Shown here one piece after another: positions 37,211 through 45,485 of a DNA stretch of 64,000 nucleotides. The position numbers and the translations under genes are program-made. The first letter of the stretch is position 1. Each line of letters starts with the position of its first letter. The notes beneath the pieces were generated by a model. It was not told where the DNA came from. It did no database searches and was given only the letters and a program-made list of their open reading frames with translations. Source of the DNA: a bacterium (GTDB lineage: Bacteria; Oederibacteriota; JAAXVQ01; JAUVAV01); assembly GCA_021108215.1 (NCBI GenBank), contig JAIORK010000032.1:1-64000 (forward strand), in the 5' to 3' direction.

Positions 37211-37226
37211 AATAGATAAGCAGTGT

Positions 37227-37360
37227 GTATCACCGTGTCATGATTTAATTCAGACGAAAACGCCAATGACGGAGAATTTACCGGGAATGCCGTGAGGCGG
37301 AAAGTATCTGTTTAATCAGTAAAAGCGTTTCGTCTGAATTAAATCATGACACGGTGATAC
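37227..37360. repeat. 134-bp MITE-like inverted-repeat element
   Basis: A left arm at 37227-37263 beginning GTATCACCGTGTCATG pairs with the right arm 37325-37360; they are inverted copies over 36 bases with a single extra A in the left arm. The 61-base interior has no long frame. Ends and size suggest a small non-autonomous mobile element; the cognate transposase is not identified. Confidence 0.75.
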
Positions 37361-37394
37361 CATACTACTATATTGAAGATTAAAGCAAGAAAGT

Positions 37395-37554
37395 AAAGTT
37401 TATAACTAGTTATAAACTTTATTATAACTAGTTATAAATACCATATATTGATTAAAAGTGTAATGAATACAGTATATAGTGTTTATAAAAGATAAGTTTT
37501 ATGTTTACAAACCTAATTATAACTAGTTATAATAGTTTTTAGAACTAGTTATAA
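37395..37554. promoter_or_regulatory. Cluster of four TAACTAGTTA operator-like palindromes
   Basis: Four sites with the core TTATAACTAGTTATAA: 37395-37420 (perfect palindrome over 26 bp), 37422-37437 (perfect), 37516-37533 (perfect, 18 bp) and 37540-37554 (imperfect). They come in two pairs on both sides of the likely promoter region of the next gene, which encodes a winged-HTH protein. Likely binding sites for that protein or another regulator. Confidence 0.7.
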
Positions 37555-37567
37555 AAGGGATGTAGAA

Positions 37568-38590
37568 ATGAAAAAAAACCAAGCCAAAGAGATACGTGAA
37601 TTTATTCTCCAAAATATTACCGATCATCCGCAGGATATTGTTGCGGTAACGGAAAAATATTTTCATGTAACCCGCACAACCGTTCATCGCCATCTGAGTA
37701 GTCTTATTGAGTTGGGTCATATTATTAAAACCGGTAAAACCAGGGATGTAAAATATGCACTTTACTCAAACCCGGATCGTTATCTGGTTTTTGATATTAC
37801 ATCCGAGCTTGAAGAAGATGCAGTATGGAAAAAACATTTGTCTCAAACTTTTGAAAAACTTCCGAAAAACATCAGGGACATCTGCTCGTATGGCTTTCAT
37901 GAAATGTTTAATAATGCGATTGAGCATTCTCAAGGAACAGAGGTAATTATTAGTACTCACTGGGAGAAGAATCAAGTAAAGCTGAATATAGTTGATAATG
38001 GCATTGGTATTTTTAAAAAAATTAAGAAAAAATTCGAACTTTCCGATATACGCGAGAGTATCTTAGAGTTATCCAAAGGCAAAGTTACGACAGACCCGGA
38101 AAATCATACGGGTGAAGGTATTTTTTTTACATCCAGAATGTTTGATCAGTTTTATCTGTCAGCCAATAAATATGCGTATATGAGAAATAATCCGATCAAG
38201 GATTGGGTGTTTGAGTCTTCAGATGGCGAGGCAAAAACCGGGACTGGTGTTGGGATGGTCATTGCGCTTGATTCGCCCACAAGGTTGGAAAATGTGTTTA
38301 GGGCATATACAGGTGAGACACACAAATTTGACAAAACGCATTTGTATATTGAAATGGCGCAATTGGGGGAGGAATCATTCCTTTCACGTTCACAAGCTCG
38401 CCGTTTACTACATGGTATTGAGAAATTCCGGCATGTGATATTGGATTTTAAAAAAGTGGATAAAATTGGCCAGGCATTTGTTGATGAAGTGTTCCGGGTC
38501 TTTCAATCGCGCTATCCGGAAATTCAATTTGAATATATCAATACCAATGAAGATGTAAAATTCATGATCGAACGTGGGAGGCCGGTATGA
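37568..38590 (+). CDS. HTH-ATPase-DUF4325 (STAS-like) regulator
   Basis: A 340-aa protein in three parts: an N-terminal helix-turn-helix (residues ~1-65; VTRTTVHRHLSSLIELGHI), a histidine-kinase-like ATPase (~residues 100-230; GFHEMFNNAIEHSQG, DNGIGIF, GEGIFFTSRMFDQF) and a C-terminal DUF4325 STAS-like domain (~residues 275-340). It has no phospho-acceptor His domain. AAGGGA precedes ATG 37568. The stop overlaps the start of a broken yjbQ frame (ATGA). Operator-like palindromes upstream suggest autoregulation. Confidence 0.88.
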   Translation: MKKNQAKEIREFILQNITDHPQDIVAVTEKYFHVTRTTVHRHLSSLIELGHIIKTGKTRDVKYALYSNPDRYLVFDITSELEEDAVWKKHLSQTFEKLPKNIRDICSYGFHEMFNNAIEHSQGTEVIISTHWEKNQVKLNIVDNGIGIFKKIKKKFELSDIRESILELSKGKVTTDPENHTGEGIFFTSRMFDQFYLSANKYAYMRNNPIKDWVFESSDGEAKTGTGVGMVIALDSPTRLENVFRAYTGETHKFDKTHLYIEMAQLGEESFLSRSQARRLLHGIEKFRHVILDFKKVDKIGQAFVDEVFRVFQSRYPEIQFEYINTNEDVKFMIERGRPV

Positions 38591-38634
38591 AGAGTCATGC
38601 AGCGTATCGAACGTTTAACACCAAAAACCGATAA
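38587..38634 (+). pseudogene. 5' remnant of yjbQ
   Basis: The ATG overlaps the DUF4325 stop and reads MKSHAAYRTFNTKNR before TAA at 38632-38634. It matches the start of the YjbQ family. The rest of the gene lies beyond the cassette at 42745-43147, which carries its own damaged copy of this start. 38635-38912 shows no gene that I can support. Confidence 0.7.
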
Positions 38635-38912
38635 TGTTGCGGGTATGCTTCAAGCATGACCGGGAAATGCTCACTAAACTTTACCGGCAGGCATATAAGT
38701 GTCTGCAAGAGTTTATGCGCGCCTTATGAGGACTTCCTTGAGGCCTGATAATATATTTTAAATCTTTTATCCGTGTGTGTCTGTGGCTCATAAAGTATAT
38801 TATTCGTCAGCGTGAACCTCGCAATCCTGATCAGCCTGCTTCGGTTGAATTGGCCGGCTGAAGGGGATATGGGATTCTGACTTAGCGGGAACTAAATCTG
38901 AGTGGAATGAGG

Positions 38913-38940
38913 TTGATTTTCGACAACGGAATGATACAAT
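38913..38940 (+). promoter_or_regulatory. Promoter of the cassette
   Basis: TTGATT (38913-38918) and TACAAT (38935-38940) are 16 bp apart, 28 bp before ATG 38969. Confidence 0.5.
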
Positions 38941-38968
38941 TTGCCTAATGAGATGACTGGAGGGGCTT

Positions 38969-41671
38969 ATGCTAACATCCGAAGCTCGTTGGCAAATAAG
39001 GCGCTACCTTGAATTTCAGGGCGGAAGATTGCGCCGCTTGCTGAACCAAGCAGACTGGTTGCTCAATTCCAGTAAAAATTTCTTGGAACTGGACGCCCAA
39101 AATCAGGCGCGGCCCTTCGCCAAAATACTCAGCGGATTCTTTTTCCTGTCCTCGTGCGCCTGGTCAGACACCGGGCCGGGTATGTGGGGCACACCGGCTT
39201 CGGTGGAGGAGATCAGTAGCCGCATCCGCTATGTACCCGAGGACCGGGCTTTTTTATCCGACCGGGCGCTGTTGCCCATGGCCGCCTGTTTGTATTTGGT
39301 GCCCTCGCTAAAAAAAGCGGATCATCTGGATTTACTCTGGAAATCCATTCGCCTGCTATGTCGTTTAAATTTATTGCGGGAACTGCAAGCGCCCACCGGG
39401 TTCCTGCCCACACTGCAAGATTACCCGTATCCGCCCACACCACAAGGTTTCCGGCGGTTTCTGGCCTATGAGCATAGCGTGCTGCAGGAAAACATCCTGC
39501 CCTTGCCGCAATCCTTGCAGGCGCGCGTGGAGGAGGCGCTTTCCATTTATCGGCAATATTGGGAGGAAGATCGGGCGCCGTTGCAAGCCACCTCGCTTTT
39601 TTTTCCTGCTGATTCATTTTTTGCCCTGGATCCCAGGATGATTTGCGCCACGCCCAACGGCGGACAGCCGCGAATTGGACTGCGATTGAGACTTGAACAG
39701 GGCCTCAGTTCGACTGAAGTCCGCGACCTGCTAAAAGAGTATCGATTGGTCTTTTCCGGCGGAGAACTAACGTCTTTTATAATCCTGGGCAATCCCCTGG
39801 AATTGCAAGGCGGCGGCCAAGCCGGCAACACTTCCTTATATCTGTTTAATATCAAGCCCAGTACAGCGATCGATGGGCGGCACGTTCATCCCGGCCCCAT
39901 TAATTTAGTCCGGCCGCAGGAAAGGGCGGATGTCACTTACTATCTGAATAACCTGGCCAAGGCTTTAAACGTAAACAGCAACCGCTTCTGGCTGCCCTGG
40001 GACAATGAAAGGAAGAATTTTTTATGGGTCGGAAAACCGGAGGTTTCCTTTCATCCACCTGATTGGCTCAGGGAAGGCCCCTTCACCAAGGACTATTGCC
40101 TGACGCTTTTTGGAGCCGAAAACCTGAAGGTTTGGGTGGATAATGCCCAGGATATCGACTTGTCCGGCCCGGTGGACGGCAACCATGTGATCAAGCAGGT
40201 GGCCCTGCCTCTGAATATGGAGCATCGCACGCTTTCCGACGGCAGCGAGGGAATCTACCCTCGGCAGTATGACGTGCGTCTCAATGTGCTCAGCCGCTGC
40301 GGACATGTGGACCAGACCTTTAGTACCGGCGTCACGTATCCGCTCCGGCTCTCTGTGTTGGCGTATGATGTGGGACAGACAATCAGCACAGGCCTGCGCA
40401 GCCCCTATCCGGAGTTGAGCCACCAGCCGGCCTCGGGGTTTTATCAATTTAACGGACCCAAGGTCGTCCAGCCCATCAATCCGCCGCTGATCAAGGGCAA
40501 GGGCACCTGGATCCGGATTTTACTGGAACATAACGCGCCCTTGCCGTATTTCCGCAACCAGCCACCGGATCCCACGGACAATAATTCGCTGCAATGCCTT
40601 TTGGAGTATGAAGTAAAAAATATCAGCACTGGCCAGGTCGTTGCCGGCGGCACTCTGGCGGACAACGCCTTAGGCTATCCCGGATGGAAAGTCAAGCATG
40701 AGGGCGTATTGGATACTGAAGACGCAAACCGGGTGCAGAACGCGGACAAAGTACATGAAGATCTGGCCATACGCTGGGGTGGTGATGGGTTCTTCTATTT
40801 TAATTTTATCCCCCCCACCGCCGGGACCTACCGCGTGAACTGTACGGTGAGATTGCATCCCAACCTTGGTACGCGCCCCGGCGTCTTGTGTCCGAGCCAA
40901 AGCCTCATGTTCGAACTCCGGGTAGTGGCCCCGAGCAAGGTTAAATGGCATTGGGTGCAGGTCCTGGCTGAAGACGACTGGCGGCCGGTCAAATGCGTAA
41001 CGGACGAGGAATTTGACCTGATGGAAGAGTGGCTGACAGTCCTGACCCCTTCGGTGGAATTTGAGTTTCACCGCAGCGAAAGCATTGAATACAAACCGCC
41101 CCGCTTTCATTGGGGACGGAGCGACTCTGCCCGTATTGTTGACAAGGTGGAGGATTTACATGGTGACCGGCCAGGTATGTTTATGGCGGTTATGGACAAG
41201 GGATTCCGTAATGCCTTGGATGAATCGGTGGCCGATTGGAGTGGGGCAGCCGGATATGCGAGCCGGGCCGGCTGGATGTATTTGAAGCGTTATGACTCTA
41301 GCACTTCTACCGGACTGGCAAGAATGCTCTCAAACGCTATAACAGCGGCGCATGAGTTTGGGCACGCGCATCCCAAGGCCTACCATCACTATCTGGCCTG
41401 CGATGAGGATCCCAGCGACCCTGTGATTCCGCCCAAGTATTGGAAACCAGGCGAACAGGCGTTTTACCCACGAGCTACCTGCGGAGAAAAAGTTTTTCTG
41501 CCTAGAGAGGACACCACCACCCGTTTGCCTAATTGGAATAGACTTCTAATTTATTCCCCGGAGGGGCGTTTTAAATGTTATGACATCATGACTTACTGCG
41601 GTTCCAAGTTTTTTGAATTGACCAAGACCATCGATTTGCATAGTAATTATTCCGAACTGAGCGGAGAGTGA
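38969..41671 (+). CDS. Large zincin-like protein of unknown function
   Basis: A 900-aa protein I cannot place in a named family. A zinc-binding motif HEFGHAHPKAYHH lies near residues 793-805, followed ~65 residues later by DIMTYCG, which resembles the Met-turn of metzincin peptidases. The spacing and third ligand differ from the classical HExxHxxGxxH. The N-terminal ~400 residues are helical and unrecognised; the middle shows beta-sandwich-like stretches. No signal peptide. GGAGGGG precedes ATG 38969. The base use is more GC-rich than the neighbours. It is followed 4 bp later by a second unknown gene. Confidence 0.7.
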   Translation: MLTSEARWQIRRYLEFQGGRLRRLLNQADWLLNSSKNFLELDAQNQARPFAKILSGFFFLSSCAWSDTGPGMWGTPASVEEISSRIRYVPEDRAFLSDRALLPMAACLYLVPSLKKADHLDLLWKSIRLLCRLNLLRELQAPTGFLPTLQDYPYPPTPQGFRRFLAYEHSVLQENILPLPQSLQARVEEALSIYRQYWEEDRAPLQATSLFFPADSFFALDPRMICATPNGGQPRIGLRLRLEQGLSSTEVRDLLKEYRLVFSGGELTSFIILGNPLELQGGGQAGNTSLYLFNIKPSTAIDGRHVHPGPINLVRPQERADVTYYLNNLAKALNVNSNRFWLPWDNERKNFLWVGKPEVSFHPPDWLREGPFTKDYCLTLFGAENLKVWVDNAQDIDLSGPVDGNHVIKQVALPLNMEHRTLSDGSEGIYPRQYDVRLNVLSRCGHVDQTFSTGVTYPLRLSVLAYDVGQTISTGLRSPYPELSHQPASGFYQFNGPKVVQPINPPLIKGKGTWIRILLEHNAPLPYFRNQPPDPTDNNSLQCLLEYEVKNISTGQVVAGGTLADNALGYPGWKVKHEGVLDTEDANRVQNADKVHEDLAIRWGGDGFFYFNFIPPTAGTYRVNCTVRLHPNLGTRPGVLCPSQSLMFELRVVAPSKVKWHWVQVLAEDDWRPVKCVTDEEFDLMEEWLTVLTPSVEFEFHRSESIEYKPPRFHWGRSDSARIVDKVEDLHGDRPGMFMAVMDKGFRNALDESVADWSGAAGYASRAGWMYLKRYDSSTSTGLARMLSNAITAAHEFGHAHPKAYHHYLACDEDPSDPVIPPKYWKPGEQAFYPRATCGEKVFLPREDTTTRLPNWNRLLIYSPEGRFKCYDIMTYCGSKFFELTKTIDLHSNYSELSGE

Positions 41672-41675
41672 AGCC

Positions 41676-42641
41676 ATGAGTCCGTCTCGAACCGAACAGC
41701 CCCGTCATTATATTGTTCGCGGGAGTGTCTACCGCGAACACCCACAAGCAAAAGAAAATGTCGCGCTGGATACGATCCTGCAGACCGACTGGCGGCCTGA
41801 AAACCACGGCTATCAGTTGCTGACATCCGTACGAATTGTCGGCCAAGACAAGCGGCAGCGCCAGCTTCTGGCCATGCACCCTTACCTACGGCCGTCCACA
41901 ACGGGCTATCGTTCGGATACGGAAAAACCCCGGGATTTTATCGCGGTTTTTCCGGCCAAAGCAGGCCTGGAAAAGGTTGAGGTTCTACTGCACAACCAAA
42001 TTATTGCAACCTACGACCGCGCCAGAAAACCGCGCGGGCAAATGCACGCCCAAGCCAGCCGCTCAGGCGTCCGCTTGGCCATTATGGCGGACTGTGACCG
42101 CATCGAAGTGCGTGCAGTCGCGCAGACGCGCGGAGGCCTTGAAACACGGCAGATCTTTGTCAGAGATAGCGGCGAATTATCCGTCAACCAGCAGATTCTT
42201 ATTCCTTGGGAGAATTTGCCTTTGGCGGAAAAAGTTCGTTTCGAGGCCCATATCCAGCGCGGCTTGAACTATATTAAAGCCGTCACGCCTTTGGTGCGCG
42301 TTGTCAAGCAAGCGGTAAAAACGCGATTATATTGCACGGGTATGATGCTCACTGGGCACAGACAAATAAGGGTGCGAGGTGCTCAACGAGCCAGGAAGGT
42401 CCCGGTTTACCAGTTGACCCTGTTAGTCAAGGCGAGGCTGCACGGCCAGGACTTGCCGGACGACGCAGTTAAAACCGTGATCCAGGGGAAAACCTATACG
42501 GGGCGCAGATTTCAGGCCGAGTGCCAGGGCCAGGCCAAGGTGCCGGTCAATTTGAAAATGCAGCTTTCCGGAGTGGAGTTTAAGCAAGCGCGCCAAACCC
42601 TGGACCTGGCTAAATTGAAGCGGATATATTTTAAAAAATAA
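41676..42641 (+). CDS. Unknown beta-rich protein of the cassette
   Basis: A 321-aa protein, basic and without signal peptide or membrane helix; no family recognised. Stretches of alternating residues (RHYIVRGSVYREH, YQLLTSVRIVGQD) suggest beta structure. It starts 4 bp after the zincin-like gene, so the two are probably translated together. Its close pairing suggests a shared function, for example substrate or partner of the zincin, but nothing in the sequence tells which. Confidence 0.65.
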   Translation: MSPSRTEQPRHYIVRGSVYREHPQAKENVALDTILQTDWRPENHGYQLLTSVRIVGQDKRQRQLLAMHPYLRPSTTGYRSDTEKPRDFIAVFPAKAGLEKVEVLLHNQIIATYDRARKPRGQMHAQASRSGVRLAIMADCDRIEVRAVAQTRGGLETRQIFVRDSGELSVNQQILIPWENLPLAEKVRFEAHIQRGLNYIKAVTPLVRVVKQAVKTRLYCTGMMLTGHRQIRVRGAQRARKVPVYQLTLLVKARLHGQDLPDDAVKTVIQGKTYTGRRFQAECQGQAKVPVNLKMQLSGVEFKQARQTLDLAKLKRIYFKK

Positions 42642-42691
42642 ACACGAGTCTTATTGACTAAAATAGCCAAAGCTGCACATGAAAAAAGTAT

Positions 42692-42721
42692 GGAGCCCCA
42701 CAGGCTTGCCCGTGGGGCTCC
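42692..42721 (-). terminator. Hairpin at the cassette edge
   Basis: GGAGCCCCAC (42692-42701) pairs with GTGGGGCTCC (42712-42721). The T-run lies on the minus-strand side (plus strand GAAAAAAG at 42681-42688), so it fits a minus-strand terminator; none is needed for known minus genes here. It directly abuts the duplicated junction that starts at 42723. Confidence 0.4.
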
Positions 42722-42744
42722 GTGATTGAACGTGGGAGGTTGGT

Positions 42745-43147
42745 ATGAAGGTATCGAACGTTTAATACTAAAAAACATCGCGAATACATTAATATTACTC
42801 CTGATGTTGAAAAAGAAGTAGCTGCCTCCGGTATTCAAGAAGGCATGGTACTGGTTTCAGCCATGCATATCACCGCCGGGGTGTTTGTAAATGATAATGA
42901 ACCAGGACTGCACCAGGACATTGATGACTGGCTTGAGAGGCTGGCGCCTTTTCGCCCGGACTACCGCCACCACCGCACCGGCGAGACCAATGGGGATGCG
43001 CATTTGAAAAATCTTTTGGTGCATCATCAGGTGATGCTGCCGATTACCCGGGGCAGCCTTGATCTGGGCCCGTGGCAGGCGGTGTTTTACGCAGAGTTTG
43101 ACGGCCAACGCCCCAAGCGTCTGGTCATCAAGGTCATGGGGGATTAA
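42745..43147 (+). pseudogene. yjbQ: yjbQ family gene with a broken start
   Basis: A YjbQ (UPF0047, secondary thiamine-phosphate synthase-like) product that reads well from ~42748: [23 protein letters not shown], then [35 protein letters not shown] and [23 protein letters not shown]. The ATG at 42745 is out of frame because an 11-bp stretch present in the left copy is missing here; it reads only seven codons. The first in-frame ATG is 42845, about 30 residues late. Either a pseudogene or one started by an unusual codon. Confidence 0.7.
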
Positions 43148-43153
43148 ATTTTT

Positions 43154-43181
43154 GTAGGGAACGGTCGCGACCGTTCCCTAC
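43154..43181. repeat. 28-bp perfect palindrome, copy 1
   Basis: Each half is GTAGGGAACGGTCG and the two halves are exact inverted copies. A near-identical 28-bp copy lies inside a methyltransferase gene at 53749-53776. Likely a REP-type repeat. Confidence 0.8.
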
Positions 43182-43198
43182 GTTTGTGGGGTGATTCC

Positions 43199-43387
43199 GT
43201 GGAATGTAAAAAAGAACAGAACATGAAATATTGCAATTGCACTTACCCTTGCTCCCGCAAAGGGATTTGCTGTGAGTGTGTGGCGTATCACCGCCAATTG
43301 GGGGAACTGCCGGCCTGTTATTTTGATGCGAAAACGGAAAAAACCTACGACCGGAGCGTGGAAGCATATTTACGCTCCCGGGGCTAA
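43199..43387 (+). CDS. Cys-rich DUF6485 family protein
   Basis: A 62-aa small protein beginning MECKKEQN (GTG start read as Met) then [32 protein letters not shown]. The repeated Cys pairs suggest metal or cluster binding. The start GTG 43199 is preferred over ATG 43223 because the family begins with this ECKK stretch and GGGGTGA lies 5 bp upstream. Function unknown; it lies directly beside the 28-bp palindrome. Confidence 0.75.
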   Translation: MECKKEQNMKYCNCTYPCSRKGICCECVAYHRQLGELPACYFDAKTEKTYDRSVEAYLRSRG

Positions 43388-43447
43388 TTTTCTGTTTTTC
43401 CATTTGACAGGTTCCGTTTGTCTGAGTATGATTTTAGCAGAAACAGC

Positions 43448-43486
43448 AGGCTGCGAACTTTTTTCGCAGCCTGTTTTGTTTTTTTT
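43448..43486 (+). terminator. Rho-independent terminator
   Basis: AGGCTGCG (43448-43455) pairs with CGCAGCCT (43465-43472), followed by a T-rich tail to 43486. It ends just before the ribosome-binding site of the next transporter gene. Confidence 0.85.
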
Positions 43487-43497
43487 AGGAGGATTTT

Positions 43498-45036
43498 ATG
43501 CGAACCACCGCTACAGGTCATCAACGCGGTTATTTTTCGACAAATATGGGGTTTTTGCTGGCAGCCATCGGTTCGGCCATTGGATTGGGAAATATTTGGC
43601 GTTTTTCCTATATGGCGTATACTAATGGCGGTGGCGCATTTCTTGTTCCCTATTTCATTGCACTGTTAACCGCCGGTGTTCCGCTATTGATTTTGGAATA
43701 CGGGTTGGGGCATCGGGAAATGGCTTCCGCACCGTTGGCATTTGCCAAGGTAAACCGCAAGACGGAGTGGTTGGGGTGGTGGATGCCGCTGTTTGTTATG
43801 TTCGGTATTATGTTTTACTATCAGGTCATTATCGGCTGGTGTGCGAATTTCACGATTTTTTCTTTCAACCTGGCCTGGGGCGCGGATACGCAGGACTTTT
43901 TTTTACATAAATATCTGGGGATTACCCAGTCGCCGTCTCAACTGGGCGGACTCAGAGTTCCGATCATGCTGGCCACCGGACTGATGTGGATGGTGACATG
44001 GTTTATTACCTGGCAGGAAGTCCACCGCGGGATTGAAAAGGCCAGTAGAATATTTATGCCCATCTTGTTGGGAACCACGTTGATTCTGGTCGGATGGGCC
44101 ATGACGCTGCCGGGCTCAGGCGCGGGCATTGGATATTATTTAAAACCGGACTGGTCCAAGCTGCTGGATTTCAAGGTTTGGATAGCGGCCTATGGCCAGA
44201 TTTTTTTCACCCTCTCCATCGGGTTTGGGATCATGATTGCCTATGCCAGTTATTTGCCGCGCAAATCCGATTTAGTGAAAAACGCGTTGGTGATCAGTCT
44301 GGCCAATTGTATTTATTCCTTTATTGCGGGGTTTGCTGTGTTCGCCATATTGGGTTATCTGTCCCAGGTCAAGCATCTGCCGATTAACCAGGTGGTCCAG
44401 TCCGGGCCGACCCTGGCCTTTGTGGTGTTTCCTGAGGCGATTTCCAAGCTGCCATTTTTAAGGGAGGTTTTTGGGATTTTATTTTTTTCCTCCCTGACCA
44501 TTGCCGGGCTTTCTTCCGGGGTCTCGATTGTTGAATCTTTGACCAGCGCGATTATGGATAAATTTAAGCTGCGTCGTGCCTGGGTGGTTACCGGGTTGTG
44601 TACTGCCGGATTTATCGGCTCATTGATTTTCACCACCGGCGGCGGTTTGTTTTGGCTGGATATTCTGGATCATTTTATTAATCAGTATGGCTTGGTGATG
44701 GCCGGGCTGCTGCAGTGTGTCTTTGTGGGCTATATCCTCAAGGCCGGTATTTTGCGCAAGCACATCAATGCCACCACCCAAATAAAGCTTAACCGGGGAT
44801 GGGATAGGATGATTAAATATTTAACCCCGGGGATTTTACTGGTCATGCTGGTACGTTCTTTATATTCGGAAATTCACCAAGGTTACGGCGGTTATACAAC
44901 AGGTGCGCTGCTGGGTATCGGTGTCAGCTGGCTTTTGGCCACGCTGGGTGCTGCAGTGATGCTCACGTTCTATCCTTGGGAATCTAAACGCCTGCATTCG
45001 GAGCATGTACCTGAATCAGACGAACTTTTTCGTTAA
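43498..45036 (+). CDS. Neurotransmitter:sodium symporter family transporter
   Basis: A 512-aa sodium-dependent transporter: the first helix motif GSAIGLGNIWRFSYMAYTNGGGAF is the sodium/substrate site of the NSS (LeuT) family, and about 12 membrane helices follow. Substrates are usually amino acids or related amines. TTAGGAGG precedes ATG 43498. The downstream genes lie close, with no terminator seen between them. Confidence 0.9.
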   Translation: MRTTATGHQRGYFSTNMGFLLAAIGSAIGLGNIWRFSYMAYTNGGGAFLVPYFIALLTAGVPLLILEYGLGHREMASAPLAFAKVNRKTEWLGWWMPLFVMFGIMFYYQVIIGWCANFTIFSFNLAWGADTQDFFLHKYLGITQSPSQLGGLRVPIMLATGLMWMVTWFITWQEVHRGIEKASRIFMPILLGTTLILVGWAMTLPGSGAGIGYYLKPDWSKLLDFKVWIAAYGQIFFTLSIGFGIMIAYASYLPRKSDLVKNALVISLANCIYSFIAGFAVFAILGYLSQVKHLPINQVVQSGPTLAFVVFPEAISKLPFLREVFGILFFSSLTIAGLSSGVSIVESLTSAIMDKFKLRRAWVVTGLCTAGFIGSLIFTTGGGLFWLDILDHFINQYGLVMAGLLQCVFVGYILKAGILRKHINATTQIKLNRGWDRMIKYLTPGILLVMLVRSLYSEIHQGYGGYTTGALLGIGVSWLLATLGAAVMLTFYPWESKRLHSEHVPESDELFR

Positions 45037-45047
45037 AAGGCGGATGC

Positions 45048-45479
45048 ATGCGACCGGTTATTCATGTTTCCGCATCCCTCACAGTGGGTGGTCTGCTGGG
45101 GTGGTTGACTGGATCTTGGCAGGCGGCGGTTTTTTCCATACTCGGCGGTATTTTGATTGATACAGACCATCTGGTGGACTATTGGCTGGTTCGCAGACAA
45201 TGGCGGTCGGTAAAAGATTTTTTTGAATTTTGGAGATCATTTCACGAGAAAAAAATTTATCTGATTTTCCATGTCGGGGAAGGTGTTGTGCTGCTGGGTC
45301 TTGCTGCCGGCTGGGGTTTTTTTCCGGCGATAACGGGAGGATTGGCAATCGGGATATTTCATCACTTGATTTTGGACCAATGGGGCAATCGGGCCCGTTG
45401 GCCGTGTTATTTTTTAATCGGCCGGGCCCTTAATCGGTTTGAGACCCGGAAATTATTTTATTCTTTGGAGAAGCGTTAA
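45048..45479 (+). CDS. Membrane protein, possible DUF457-like hydrolase
   Basis: A 143-aa protein with four or so hydrophobic segments and the paired acidic/His motifs GGILIDTDHLVDYW and GIFHHLILDQWGNR, resembling the membrane-bound metal-dependent hydrolase (YdjM/DUF457) group. It lies 12 bp from the NSS gene and 7 bp from the potassium transporter gene. The assignment is tentative. Confidence 0.55.
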   Translation: MRPVIHVSASLTVGGLLGWLTGSWQAAVFSILGGILIDTDHLVDYWLVRRQWRSVKDFFEFWRSFHEKKIYLIFHVGEGVVLLGLAAGWGFFPAITGGLAIGIFHHLILDQWGNRARWPCYFLIGRALNRFETRKLFYSLEKR

Positions 45480-45485
45480 CAAGCC

